Under the pieces are notes generated by a model. It saw only the letters and a program-made list of their open reading frames with translations, was not told where the DNA came from and ran no database searches. 64,000 nt of DNA from Inquilinus limosus_F (GTDB lineage: Bacteria; Pseudomonadota; Alphaproteobacteria; DSM-16000; Inquilinaceae): NCBI RefSeq assembly GCF_051487185.1, contig NZ_JAHVDK010000020.1:89455-153454 (forward strand), given 5' to 3'. Below are positions 16,267 to 23,393 of this stretch, in pieces. Every line of letters starts with the position of its first letter. Position 1 is the stretch's first letter. Position numbers and translations under genes: made by a program.

Positions 16267-16785
16267 ATGCCGCGTCGCCTGCCGCTCGCCCTCGCTCTCC
16301 TGGTCGCCGCCTGCGCCGTGCAGCCGCCGGGGCCGGGGCCGCGCACCGGCTATCAGCCGCGGACCACGGCGCATCTGACCGGATCGATCGCGGTCAATCC
16401 GATGGGCTATCAGCCGCGCGGCGGGGTGGCGCCGCAGGGCAGCGTCCGGGACGTGCCGGGCTATGTCACCAACGCCCTGAAGGCCGAGCTGCGCCGCGCC
16501 GGCGCCGGTCTGAACTCGGCGCGCTGCGTCCTCGACGGCACGATCCGCGACTTCAAGGTCGACCGCGCGGGGGCGGAGGAGCATTACGGCGTCGACATCC
16601 GCTACGTCCTGACCGTCGGCAACAATGTCGAGTTCGACCAGGCCTTCGGCACCACCTTCACCGTCGCCCGCGGCCAGTCGGTGGACCGCGCGGTGGACGA
16701 CGCCATCGCCAAGAACCTCAATTTCCTGCTGAAGGACGACTGGTTCCAGACCCTGCTGGTGCGGGAGTGCAGCGGCCGGGCCTAG
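16267..16785 (+). CDS. putative lipoprotein, unknown function
   Basis: Protein of 172 residues with a lipoprotein signal: positive start (MPRRLPLAL), hydrophobic core and lipobox LVAAC, placing the lipidated Cys near residue 17. The mature part contains GYQPR twice near the N-terminus and a folded C-terminal domain (VRYVLTV-like strands, VDDAIAKNLNFLL). It resembles small YajG-like lipoproteins but no family was recognised firmly. Its stop shares the CTAG tetramer with the stop of the convergent Nudix gene. Confidence 0.6.
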   Translation: MPRRLPLALALLVAACAVQPPGPGPRTGYQPRTTAHLTGSIAVNPMGYQPRGGVAPQGSVRDVPGYVTNALKAELRRAGAGLNSARCVLDGTIRDFKVDRAGAEEHYGVDIRYVLTVGNNVEFDQAFGTTFTVARGQSVDRAVDDAIAKNLNFLLKDDWFQTLLVRECSGRA

Positions 16786-17189
16786 GAGGCCGAGGCCAAC
16801 GACCGGAAGATGTCGCGGTAGTCCTCGATCGCCAGGTCGGGTAGCAGGGCGGCTTCGGCGATCGGCATCCACCGGATCTCGCTGTGCTCGTCGCCCAGCA
16901 CCTGCGGCTCGCCCCCGGCCCAGCCGGTGACGACGAAAATGTGGCACAGGGCCTCGCCATTCCGGGTGGGATCGGGATCCGCCAACGTCGCGATCAGGCG
17001 GTGGTGGAGGGGCGTGACACCCGCCTCCTCCTGCACCTCACGGATCAACGCCTGTTCCGGCGTTTCTCCGGATTCGAGATGCCCGCCCAGCACGTCCCAG
17101 CAGTCCGGATAGAACCGGCGCTGCGGCGCCCGGCGGCCCAGCAGGATGTGGTCGTCGCGCAGCAGGATGGCGCAGGCGATATGCTTCAT
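16782..17189 (-). CDS. Nudix hydrolase
   Basis: Cytoplasmic hydrolase of nucleoside diphosphate derivatives, 135 residues. The full Nudix box lies at about 35-57 (GGHLESGETPEQALIREVQE, then EAG), with the Mg-binding REVQEE core. Start ATG 17189 (MKHIACAILL) has GAGGT 7 nt upstream; longer starts are less convincing. It resembles MutT/ADP-sugar pyrophosphatase-type housecleaning enzymes. The substrate is not evident. It is convergent with the lipoprotein gene, sharing CTAG at 16782-16785. Confidence 0.88.
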   Translation of the reverse strand: MKHIACAILLRDDHILLGRRAPQRRFYPDCWDVLGGHLESGETPEQALIREVQEEAGVTPLHHRLIATLADPDPTRNGEALCHIFVVTGWAGGEPQVLGDEHSEIRWMPIAEAALLPDLAIEDYRDIFRSLASAS

Positions 17190-17290
17190 CGAGCTGACCT
17201 CATCCATTGCCGTTGGACGTCTAAAATACGGCGGTCGTTGTCGGGCCGTGAACCTGTCTACCATAGGGATGGTCTAGGAGCCTTGCCGCT

Positions 17291-17854
17291 ATGCCAACCG
17301 AAACCGAGATGCCCGACATCCTCGTCGTCACCGGCATCATGGCGGCGGGCAAGTCGACCGTGGCCCAGACCTTGGCCGAGCGGCTGCCGCGCGCGGTGCA
17401 TCTGCGCGGCGACGTGTTCCGGCGCATGATCGTCTCCGGCCGGGTCGAGGTGACGCCGGACCTGCCGGCCGAGGTGCTGCGCCAGCTCGACCTCCGGTAC
17501 GAGCTGGCGGCGATGGCGGCCGGGCGCTATGCCGAGGCCGGCTTCGCCGTGATCTGGCAGGACGTGATCCTCGGGCCCGCGCTGGCACGGGTCGCCGAGC
17601 TGCTGCGCGGCCGGTCATTCGGCATCGTCGTGCTCTGCCCGTCGCCCGAGGCCGTGGCCGAGCGCGAAGCAGGTCGGGTGAAGACGGGGTACGGCGCCTG
17701 GACGCCCGCCGACCTGGATCGCGGCCTGCGTGCCGACACGCCGCGGCTCGGGCTGTGGCTCGACAGCTCGGTGATGACCGTCGACGAGACCGTCGATGCT
17801 ATCCTGGCCCGCATCGCCGAGACCCGGCGGGGACTGCCGGCACGAGGGGTGTGA
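17291..17854 (+). CDS. P-loop kinase-like protein (chloramphenicol phosphotransferase/zeta-like)
   Basis: Small cytoplasmic ATP-binding phosphotransferase of 187 residues. Walker A is GIMAAGKST at about 15-23, followed by RAVHLRGDVFRRMIVSG, a substrate-binding segment as in chloramphenicol phosphotransferase, gluconate kinase and zeta-toxin-fold enzymes, and the REAGRVKTGYGAW lid region. It is followed after 4 bp by a nucleoside deaminase, probably co-transcribed. The substrate is unknown; antibiotic modification and metabolite kinase activity are both possible. Confidence 0.7.
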   Translation: MPTETEMPDILVVTGIMAAGKSTVAQTLAERLPRAVHLRGDVFRRMIVSGRVEVTPDLPAEVLRQLDLRYELAAMAAGRYAEAGFAVIWQDVILGPALARVAELLRGRSFGIVVLCPSPEAVAEREAGRVKTGYGAWTPADLDRGLRADTPRLGLWLDSSVMTVDETVDAILARIAETRRGLPARGV

Positions 17855-17858
17855 GACG

Positions 17859-18326
17859 ATGACGATGCACGAACGCTTCCTCGCCCAGGCGATCGAGCTC
17901 GCCCGCCGCAATGTCGAGGACGAGGGGGGCCGGCCCTTCGGTGCGATCGTGGTGCGGGACGGCGCCGTGGTCGCCAACGGGGTCAACCAGATGGGCGCCA
18001 CCGGCGACCCCACGGCGCATGCCGAGCTGCAGGCGATCCGGGCGGCGAGCCGCGCGCTCGGCGCCCTCCGGCTCGACGGCTGCACCGTCTACGCCAGCGG
18101 CCATCCCTGCCCGATGTGCCTCGCCGCCATGATCATGACCGGCGTCACGGCGGTGTACTACGCCTATTCGAACGAGGACGGGGCGCCCTACGGCCTGTCC
18201 ACCGCCGGGGTTTATGCCGAGCTGGCCAAGCCTTTGGCCGAGCAGGCGATGGCCATCCGTCACCTGCCGGTGCGGCCGGACGGTCTCGACCTCTATGCGC
18301 TGTGGCGCGACCGGCAGAAGGCTTGA
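17859..18326 (+). CDS. nucleoside/guanine deaminase (CMP/dCMP deaminase superfamily)
   Basis: Zinc hydrolase of 155 residues deaminating a purine base or nucleoside. Zinc ligands are in HAE (His54, Glu56 catalytic) and PCPMC (Cys84, Cys87). The C-terminal swapped segment (YSNEDGAPYGLSTAGVYAEL...) is more like guanine deaminase GuaD than TadA, whose tRNA-binding C-terminus is absent. Start ATG 17859 is 4 bp after the upstream kinase stop, so the two form an operon. Specificity is inferred. Confidence 0.82.
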   Translation: MTMHERFLAQAIELARRNVEDEGGRPFGAIVVRDGAVVANGVNQMGATGDPTAHAELQAIRAASRALGALRLDGCTVYASGHPCPMCLAAMIMTGVTAVYYAYSNEDGAPYGLSTAGVYAELAKPLAEQAMAIRHLPVRPDGLDLYALWRDRQKA

Positions 18327-18337
18327 TCAGGGCGCGG

Positions 18338-18778
18338 CTAACGCGATTGCGCCCGCACCATCGTGATCTCGACGTTGCTGCCGCCCCCCTGGGTCAGCAC
18401 CGGGTGGCGGGTGTCGGTGACGAACAGCAGCTGGCCGCCGCGCTCGACCCGGGCCGAGACGGCGTAGAGGTGGCTCTGATCGATCCGCGCCGGGTCGTAA
18501 GACAGGGTGAAGGACACCGGCACGCGGACCGGGGCGATGCGCTGCTCGGCGATCACCGTCGACGGCGCATCGGCCAGCGAGACGTCGAGCAGCTGCACGA
18601 TCAGCTCCGCATCCGCCGGCAGGGCGATGCGCTCGCGATAGGTCGCGGTGCCGGTGACGGCGGCGCTGGCGGCGGGCGTGGCCGTCTGCATGGGCGTGAC
18701 GGGTTCTCCGGTCGGGCCGCAGGCGGCGAGGACGAAGGCCGCAGCCAGGGTGACGGCGAGAAGGGACAAGCGGTTCAT
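18338..18778 (-). CDS. YbaY-family lipoprotein
   Basis: Outer-membrane-type lipoprotein of 146 residues. The signal MNRLSLLAVTLAAAFVLAAC ends in a lipobox with Cys near residue 20. The mature domain (GTATYRERIALPADAELIVQ, LLDVSLAD, VPVSFTLSYDPARID) is the beta-rich fold of the YbaY/YscW family. Members are of unclear role; some are secretion pilotins. An in-frame upstream extension lacks a signal and was rejected. It is convergent with the deaminase. Confidence 0.8.
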   Translation of the reverse strand: MNRLSLLAVTLAAAFVLAACGPTGEPVTPMQTATPAASAAVTGTATYRERIALPADAELIVQLLDVSLADAPSTVIAEQRIAPVRVPVSFTLSYDPARIDQSHLYAVSARVERGGQLLFVTDTRHPVLTQGGGSNVEITMVRAQSR

Positions 18779-19032
18779 CGGTCTCTCCAGGCCCAAACGA
18801 GCCAATGCACTGTCGGGAGACAACGCTCCGCGCGTCAATCGGTTGCGCCTCGATGGACCTCCTTCCTCGATTCGCCAGGGCGGTTGAGGGATCCGGAGCG
18901 GTTGCTTTATTACGGCTCAACCTGAAATATCCGAACTATGAAGCGCAATAATATTTTAGAAGTTCGATCCTTGATTTGGGCGACTGAGTTGATAGGATTG
19001 CCATCATTTTCGATAATATATGGAGGAATATC
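18779..19032 (+). promoter_or_regulatory. AT-rich promoter region of the 629-residue RTX gene
   Basis: About 250 bp. The last 100 bp (18925-19032) are strikingly AT-rich compared with the rest of the window (for example AATAATATTTTAG, CGATAATATATGG). They end in TGGAGGA six bases before the GTG start at 19033. The composition suggests a strong or H-NS/MucR-type-silenced promoter, or a recently acquired gene. No exact -35/-10 pair was fixed. Confidence 0.5.
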
Positions 19033-20922
19033 GTGCCAAATTACAATGGAACGGAGGGGAGTGACTTTATCCACTCGCCGGGCGCGCCGGGTTCCTATCC
19101 AGGCTATAATGAGATCCTCGTCAATCTGGGCGGGACTCCGTACATCTACGGTAATGGCGGCGACGACGTGATTGCCGTGAACATCGGTGTCTACGTCATG
19201 GATGGCGGCGCCGGCGACGATCTGTTCCGGCTCGATGACGGAGGGTTTATCACCTATCTGTTCGGAGGCAGCGGCGACGATACGGTCAGCTTCGTGAACC
19301 GGACGTCAGGGGCCCAGTTCAACGGCGGCCCCCAGGTGACTTCGATCGAAAACGCCGTCGGCAGCAACTTCAACGACGTCATCCGGCTGATCGGAGATAA
19401 CGGCGCCGGGGTCGTCAACCACCTGCAGGGATTGGCGGGGGACGACCGGCTGAGCGGTTCCGGCGGCGGCGATACCATTGATGGCGGCGACGGCAGCGAC
19501 ACGGTCGATTACGGGGATCTCAGCGCCGCGGTGGGAGTCGACCTCGAACTCGCCCAAGGGATCACCGGGGGCGCGTTCGGCGACACCTATGTCAGCATCG
19601 AGAACGCCGTCGGCGGCAGCGGCAGTGATGTGCTGAAGGGAAGCGGCGGAGACAACCGGCTGGAGGGGGGCGCGGGCGACGACCTCTTGTTCGGCGGGGA
19701 CGGCGACGACACTCTGGTCAGCGGAACCGGGAACGACATCCTACGGGGGGAGGGCGGCGCCGACACGTTGCTCGGCACGACCGCGACCGCCGTCCTGATG
19801 GGCGGCGCCGGCGCTGATCATTTCGACGGCGCCCATCTGGCCACCGTCTCCTATGACGGGATCGCGACGGGAATCGTCCTCAGCCTCACCAGCGGCATCG
19901 CCATGGGCGGTGATGCCGACGGCGACACCTTCACCAATGTCAACCGTGTGGTCGGCGGCGCCTTCGCTGACACCCTGACCGGGAGCGCCGGAAACGATCG
20001 TTTCGATGGTGGCTCCGGAAACGACTATCTCGCGGGCCGCGCCGGGGCGGACCAACTGATCGGCGGCGCCGGCATTGATACCGCAACCTACGGCGACAGC
20101 ACGGCCGGGGTGCAGGTCAATCTGCAGTCCGGCACCGGCGCCGGCGGTTCGGCCGCCGGGGACACGCTGTCGGGTATCGAGAACCTGGTCGGCAGCTCCC
20201 ATGACGACGCGCTGACCGGCGACGGCGCCGACAACGGGATCTGGGGCGAAATCGGCAACGATTCGCTGGCCGGTAACGGCGGGGCGGATGTGCTGCGAGG
20301 CGGTGCGGGCGATGATGTCCTCGACGGGGGCCTCGGTGTGGATCGCCTCGACGGGGGCGATGGCATCGACACGGCCAGCTACGCGCACTCGAGCCTAGGC
20401 GTCACGGTCGATCTCGGCACCGGCACGGCCCGCTTCGGCGATGCCCAGGGCGATGTGTTCGTCGGCGTCGAGAACCTGACCGGCTCCGCCCGCGGCGACA
20501 CGTTGACGGGCAATAGTGGCGCCAACATGCTGTCCGGCGAGGACAGCAATGATCGGCTCACCGGGGCCGGCGGGGCCGATGTGCTGAACGGCGGGCTCGG
20601 GGGAGACTTCTTCACCTACCGGGCTGTTGGCGACAGCACCGTCGCCGTCGCGGGCCGCGACACGATCCAGGACCTCAACAGCCTGGAGCAGGACAAGATC
20701 GACCTCAGTCAGATCGATGCGGACGGCAACGTGGGCAACGGGAACAGCACTTTCAGCTTCATCGGCACCGATCCCTTCACCGGGGCGGGAGCGGAGGTGC
20801 GCTTCACCACCGCGGGTGACGACCTTCTGGTCGAGGGCGACGTGAACGGCGACATGGTCGCCGATTTCGCCATCCTGGTGCAGGGAACCGCCACCCTGAC
20901 CGCGGCCGACTTCGTGCTCTGA
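19033..20922 (+). CDS. RTX calcium-binding protein, probably type I secreted
   Basis: Extracellular protein of 629 residues made almost wholly of hemolysin-type repeats (many GGxGxDxL nonapeptides such as GGAGDDLLFGGDGDDTL) in several beta-roll blocks. These are separated by segments of the type SIENAVGG-x-D-L-G, and the C-terminus is serralysin-like (DTIQDLNSLEQDKIDLSQID). No enzymatic domain and no signal peptide are seen. It starts at GTG 19033 with a good ribosome site. Such proteins act as surface-layer, adhesion or biofilm-matrix proteins. It is a distant paralogue of the RTX proteins at 12344 and 61325. Confidence 0.88.
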   Translation: MPNYNGTEGSDFIHSPGAPGSYPGYNEILVNLGGTPYIYGNGGDDVIAVNIGVYVMDGGAGDDLFRLDDGGFITYLFGGSGDDTVSFVNRTSGAQFNGGPQVTSIENAVGSNFNDVIRLIGDNGAGVVNHLQGLAGDDRLSGSGGGDTIDGGDGSDTVDYGDLSAAVGVDLELAQGITGGAFGDTYVSIENAVGGSGSDVLKGSGGDNRLEGGAGDDLLFGGDGDDTLVSGTGNDILRGEGGADTLLGTTATAVLMGGAGADHFDGAHLATVSYDGIATGIVLSLTSGIAMGGDADGDTFTNVNRVVGGAFADTLTGSAGNDRFDGGSGNDYLAGRAGADQLIGGAGIDTATYGDSTAGVQVNLQSGTGAGGSAAGDTLSGIENLVGSSHDDALTGDGADNGIWGEIGNDSLAGNGGADVLRGGAGDDVLDGGLGVDRLDGGDGIDTASYAHSSLGVTVDLGTGTARFGDAQGDVFVGVENLTGSARGDTLTGNSGANMLSGEDSNDRLTGAGGADVLNGGLGGDFFTYRAVGDSTVAVAGRDTIQDLNSLEQDKIDLSQIDADGNVGNGNSTFSFIGTDPFTGAGAEVRFTTAGDDLLVEGDVNGDMVADFAILVQGTATLTAADFVL

Positions 20923-20929
20923 CCGGGCG

Positions 20930-20956
20930 GGCGCCGTCCCCGCGGGGATCGGCGCC
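20930..20956. terminator. hairpin between convergent RTX and YajQ genes
   Basis: Inverted repeat GGCGCCGTCCCC / GGGGATCGGCGCC with one bulged T. It sits 8 bp after the RTX stop and 13 bp before the YajQ stop on the other strand. No T-run follows on either side, so it is a probable but weak bidirectional terminator. Confidence 0.45.
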
Positions 20957-20968
20957 CCAGCCCCCGCG

Positions 20969-21460
20969 TCAGTCCCGGAAGTTGAGATACTGCAGCGGCT
21001 GCTCGATCTTCAGGCCGCGGACCAGCGCGATGGTGGCCTGCAGGTCGTCGATCTTCTTGCCGCTGACGCGCAGCTCGTCGCCCTGGATCGCGGCCTGGAC
21101 CTTCTGCTTGCTGTCCTTGATCGCCTTGATGATGGTCTTGGCCAGGTCGCGGTCGATGCCCTGCTTCACCACCACCTCCTGCCGCACCATGTTGCCGGAG
21201 GCCTTCTCCGGCGCCTTGAAATCGAGCGCGCCGGCGTCGAGCTTGCGGCGGGCGAAATAGCCGCGCAGCAGCTCGTGCATCTGCTTCAGCTTCAGGTCGT
21301 CGTTGGCCAGGATCGTCAGCGTGTTGTCGCTGCGCTCGATCGAGCATTTCGACCCTTTGAAGTCGAAGCGCTGCGCCACCTCGCGGGTTACGCCGGCGAT
21401 GGCGTTGTCGACTTCGGTGAGGTCGGTCTTGGAGACGATGTCGAAGGATGGCATGGCCAT
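20969..21460 (-). CDS. yajQ: YajQ-family nucleotide-binding protein
   Basis: Cytoplasmic protein of 163 residues, the full length of YajQ (DUF520). The start MAMPSFDIVSKTDLTEVDNA, the internal RFDFKGSKC and the C-terminal LPLQYLNFRD-like QPLQYLNFRD are family hallmarks. YajQ proteins bind nucleotides, and in Xanthomonas and Pseudomonas a homologue binds cyclic di-GMP and modulates a LysR-type regulator. It may start at ATG 21460 or 21454. It lies 30 bp downstream of the lipid-modification operon on the same strand and may be read through from it. Confidence 0.92.
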   Translation of the reverse strand: MAMPSFDIVSKTDLTEVDNAIAGVTREVAQRFDFKGSKCSIERSDNTLTILANDDLKLKQMHELLRGYFARRKLDAGALDFKAPEKASGNMVRQEVVVKQGIDRDLAKTIIKAIKDSKQKVQAAIQGDELRVSGKKIDDLQATIALVRGLKIEQPLQYLNFRD

Positions 21461-21490
21461 TCCGGGATCTGCGGATGAGACCCGGCGAGT

Positions 21491-22399
21491 CTAGCCGATT
21501 TGCCGGCGGAAGGGAGCCTCCGCGGCCGCGCCGGGCGCATTCGCCGCCGCCGGCGTGCCGAAGGGCGCCAGCGTCGCGCCGTGCCGCTGCAGCGTGCGCC
21601 GGAACTCCGTTCCGGCGAAGTAGCGGTATTCGGCCTCGCGCGGCCAGAGGACCGGATCGAGGGCGGCGAGCCGGGCGTCGACCACGCCGGGATGGCACAT
21701 GATCACGGTCCGATCCGGCGCGGTCTCGAGCCAACGCTCGAACAGCGCGGCGTAGTCGCGGTCGGCGAAATCATAGACCCCGCAGAAGCTGTCGTTCCGC
21801 CGCTCGGCCACCGGCTCGAGCACGGCGTCGGACCGCAGGCTCAGGGCCTGGAGGGCGAGGGATTTCGCAGCGAAGGGGCGGCGCAGGATCCGCCACGGCC
21901 GGTCGCCGCAGCGCCGGATCCAGCGCGGCCGGATCGTGGCCGAGCGCAGCGTCAGCGCCAGGGTCTCCGCGATCCCCGGGAGAAGATGGACATGCTGGTG
22001 CCCGTCGATGAAATCGGGTGCCCGGCCGAAGGCGGCGACAAAGGCGGCGTATTGCGCCTCGATCTCGGCCGACAGGGCGCCCTGCGGCAGTCGCCGGCCG
22101 AAGCTCAGCCGGGCCATGGCGGCGAGGTTCGGGAACCGGTACCAGCCGGCATCGACGCGCAGCTGCGGCGACAGCGGGGCGAAGGGGCCGGTGAGGCACA
22201 GATGCAGGCCGACCTCGATCGGTCCGGCATCGGCGGGAAGGCCGCGCAGCAGTTCGGCTTCCTCGGGCCAGGACGCCCCGACCGTCAGGCAGCTCGTGCC
22301 GGACAGGCTCCCCGTCGACAGGAGCTGGCGGATCGCCAGCGAGACGCCGGGGGCCAGGCCGTAGTCATCGGCGACCAGCGTGATACGCCTGGAGGACAT
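21491..22399 (-). CDS. ChbG/HpnK (YdjC)-family carbohydrate deacetylase, NaxD-like
   Basis: Metal-dependent N-deacetylase of 302 residues. The metal-site signature of the YdjC fold is clear: LVADDYGLAPGVSLAIRQL at the N-terminus (DD pair) and FIDGHQHVHLLPGI in the middle (HxxxH). Its 5' end overlaps the GT2 gene by 35 bp, and that gene is coupled to a GT39 transferase. In Francisella (NaxD) and Bordetella (LgmC) such deacetylases remove acetyl from undecaprenyl-phosphate-linked amino sugar before lipid A decoration, which is the likeliest role here (inference). HpnK-like hopanoid deacetylation is less likely without hpn genes nearby. Confidence 0.85.
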   Translation of the reverse strand: MSSRRITLVADDYGLAPGVSLAIRQLLSTGSLSGTSCLTVGASWPEEAELLRGLPADAGPIEVGLHLCLTGPFAPLSPQLRVDAGWYRFPNLAAMARLSFGRRLPQGALSAEIEAQYAAFVAAFGRAPDFIDGHQHVHLLPGIAETLALTLRSATIRPRWIRRCGDRPWRILRRPFAAKSLALQALSLRSDAVLEPVAERRNDSFCGVYDFADRDYAALFERWLETAPDRTVIMCHPGVVDARLAALDPVLWPREAEYRYFAGTEFRRTLQRHGATLAPFGTPAAANAPGAAAEAPFRRQIG

Positions 22400-23393
22400 G
22401 GGGCAGCTCTTCCACACGGTCCCGCCGCATATGCTCGGCGACGACATAGAGGGGACGGTCCTTCACCTCGTCGAGGATCTGGCCGAGATATTCGCCGAGG
22501 ATGCCGAGATTGATCAGCAGCACGCCGCCGATCAGCACCAGGATGTCGATCACACCGGGCACGCCGGGCAGGGCCACGCCCTCGACCAGGCAGACCGCGG
22601 TGATCCACAACCCATAGGCGAAGGCGGCGAGGGCCATGGCGAAGCCCAGCAGCGTCGAGATCCTCAGCGGCATGCGGCTGAACGACGTCACGCCGTTGAG
22701 CGACAGCAGCAGCAGCTTCCAGAACGACCATTTGGTCGTGCCGCCGATCCGCTCGGCCGGCTGGTAGTCGATCCGGCGCTGCCGGAACCCGACCCAGACC
22801 GACAGGCCCTTGAAGAACCGGCCGCGCTCCCTGAGGCCGCGCAGCGCCTCCGCCGCCCGTGCCGACAAAAGGCGGAAATCGGCCGCATCCGGCGTGATGC
22901 GGAAGGCGTTGCCGGAATTCATCAGCCCGTAGAAGGACCGGACCAGCAGCCGGTAGACCGGCCCTTCCTGCCGCCGGCGGCGCACGGCGTAGACGATGTC
23001 GTCGCCATCGACCAGCCAGTGATGGACGAAGGTGTCGATCAGTTCCGGCGGGTGCTGGCCGTCCGAATCCATGAACACCACCGCATCGCCCATGGCGGCG
23101 TCGAGGCCGGCGGTCAGTGCCGCCTCCTTGCCGAAGTTGCGGCTGAGGCGGATCAGCTCCACCCGCACCCGGCCCTCCGGCAGGGCGGCGATCACCCCGG
23201 CGCTGCCATCCCGGCTGCCGTCATCGACATAGATCACCTCGACCGCCAGGCCGTGGGCTTCGTCCAGCCGGGCGGCCAGGGCTTCGAGCTGCCGGTGCAG
23301 CGCTGCCACCGAGTCAGCCTCGTTGTACAGCGGCACGACGATGGACAAGCGGCGCGGGGTGGTCCGGACGGTGTGGTTCATCGCAGCCTTCAT
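22365..23393 (-). CDS. GT2 polyprenyl-phosphate glycosyltransferase (FlmF2/LgmA/ArnC-like)
   Basis: Inner-membrane glycosyltransferase of about 342 residues. The GT-A domain has IVVPLYNEADSVAALHRQLE, YVDDGSRDGS and the metal-binding FMDSDGQHPPEL. After it come two C-terminal helices (about 240-300) as in dolichol/undecaprenyl-phosphate sugar synthases (ArnC, GtrB, DPMS). It would load a sugar onto undecaprenyl phosphate. Start ATG 23393 overlaps the GT39 stop as ATGA; ATG 23381 with AAGG upstream is an alternative. It is the middle gene of the GT39-GT2-deacetylase operon. Confidence 0.87.
   Translation of the reverse strand: MKAAMNHTVRTTPRRLSIVVPLYNEADSVAALHRQLEALAARLDEAHGLAVEVIYVDDGSRDGSAGVIAALPEGRVRVELIRLSRNFGKEAALTAGLDAAMGDAVVFMDSDGQHPPELIDTFVHHWLVDGDDIVYAVRRRRQEGPVYRLLVRSFYGLMNSGNAFRITPDAADFRLLSARAAEALRGLRERGRFFKGLSVWVGFRQRRIDYQPAERIGGTTKWSFWKLLLLSLNGVTSFSRMPLRISTLLGFAMALAAFAYGLWITAVCLVEGVALPGVPGVIDILVLIGGVLLINLGILGEYLGQILDEVKDRPLYVVAEHMRRDRVEELPHVLQAYHAGRR

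Noticed and set aside
14950..16947. Open minus-strand frame of about 665 codons
   Set aside because: Antisense to the aldo/keto reductase and lipoprotein genes, which have clear motifs; the product is Arg/Gly/Pro-rich shadow sequence.
18938..19171. 77-codon plus-strand frame at the start of the RTX gene region
   Set aside because: It overlaps the RTX coding sequence in another frame, and its product has no protein-like pattern after the overlap.
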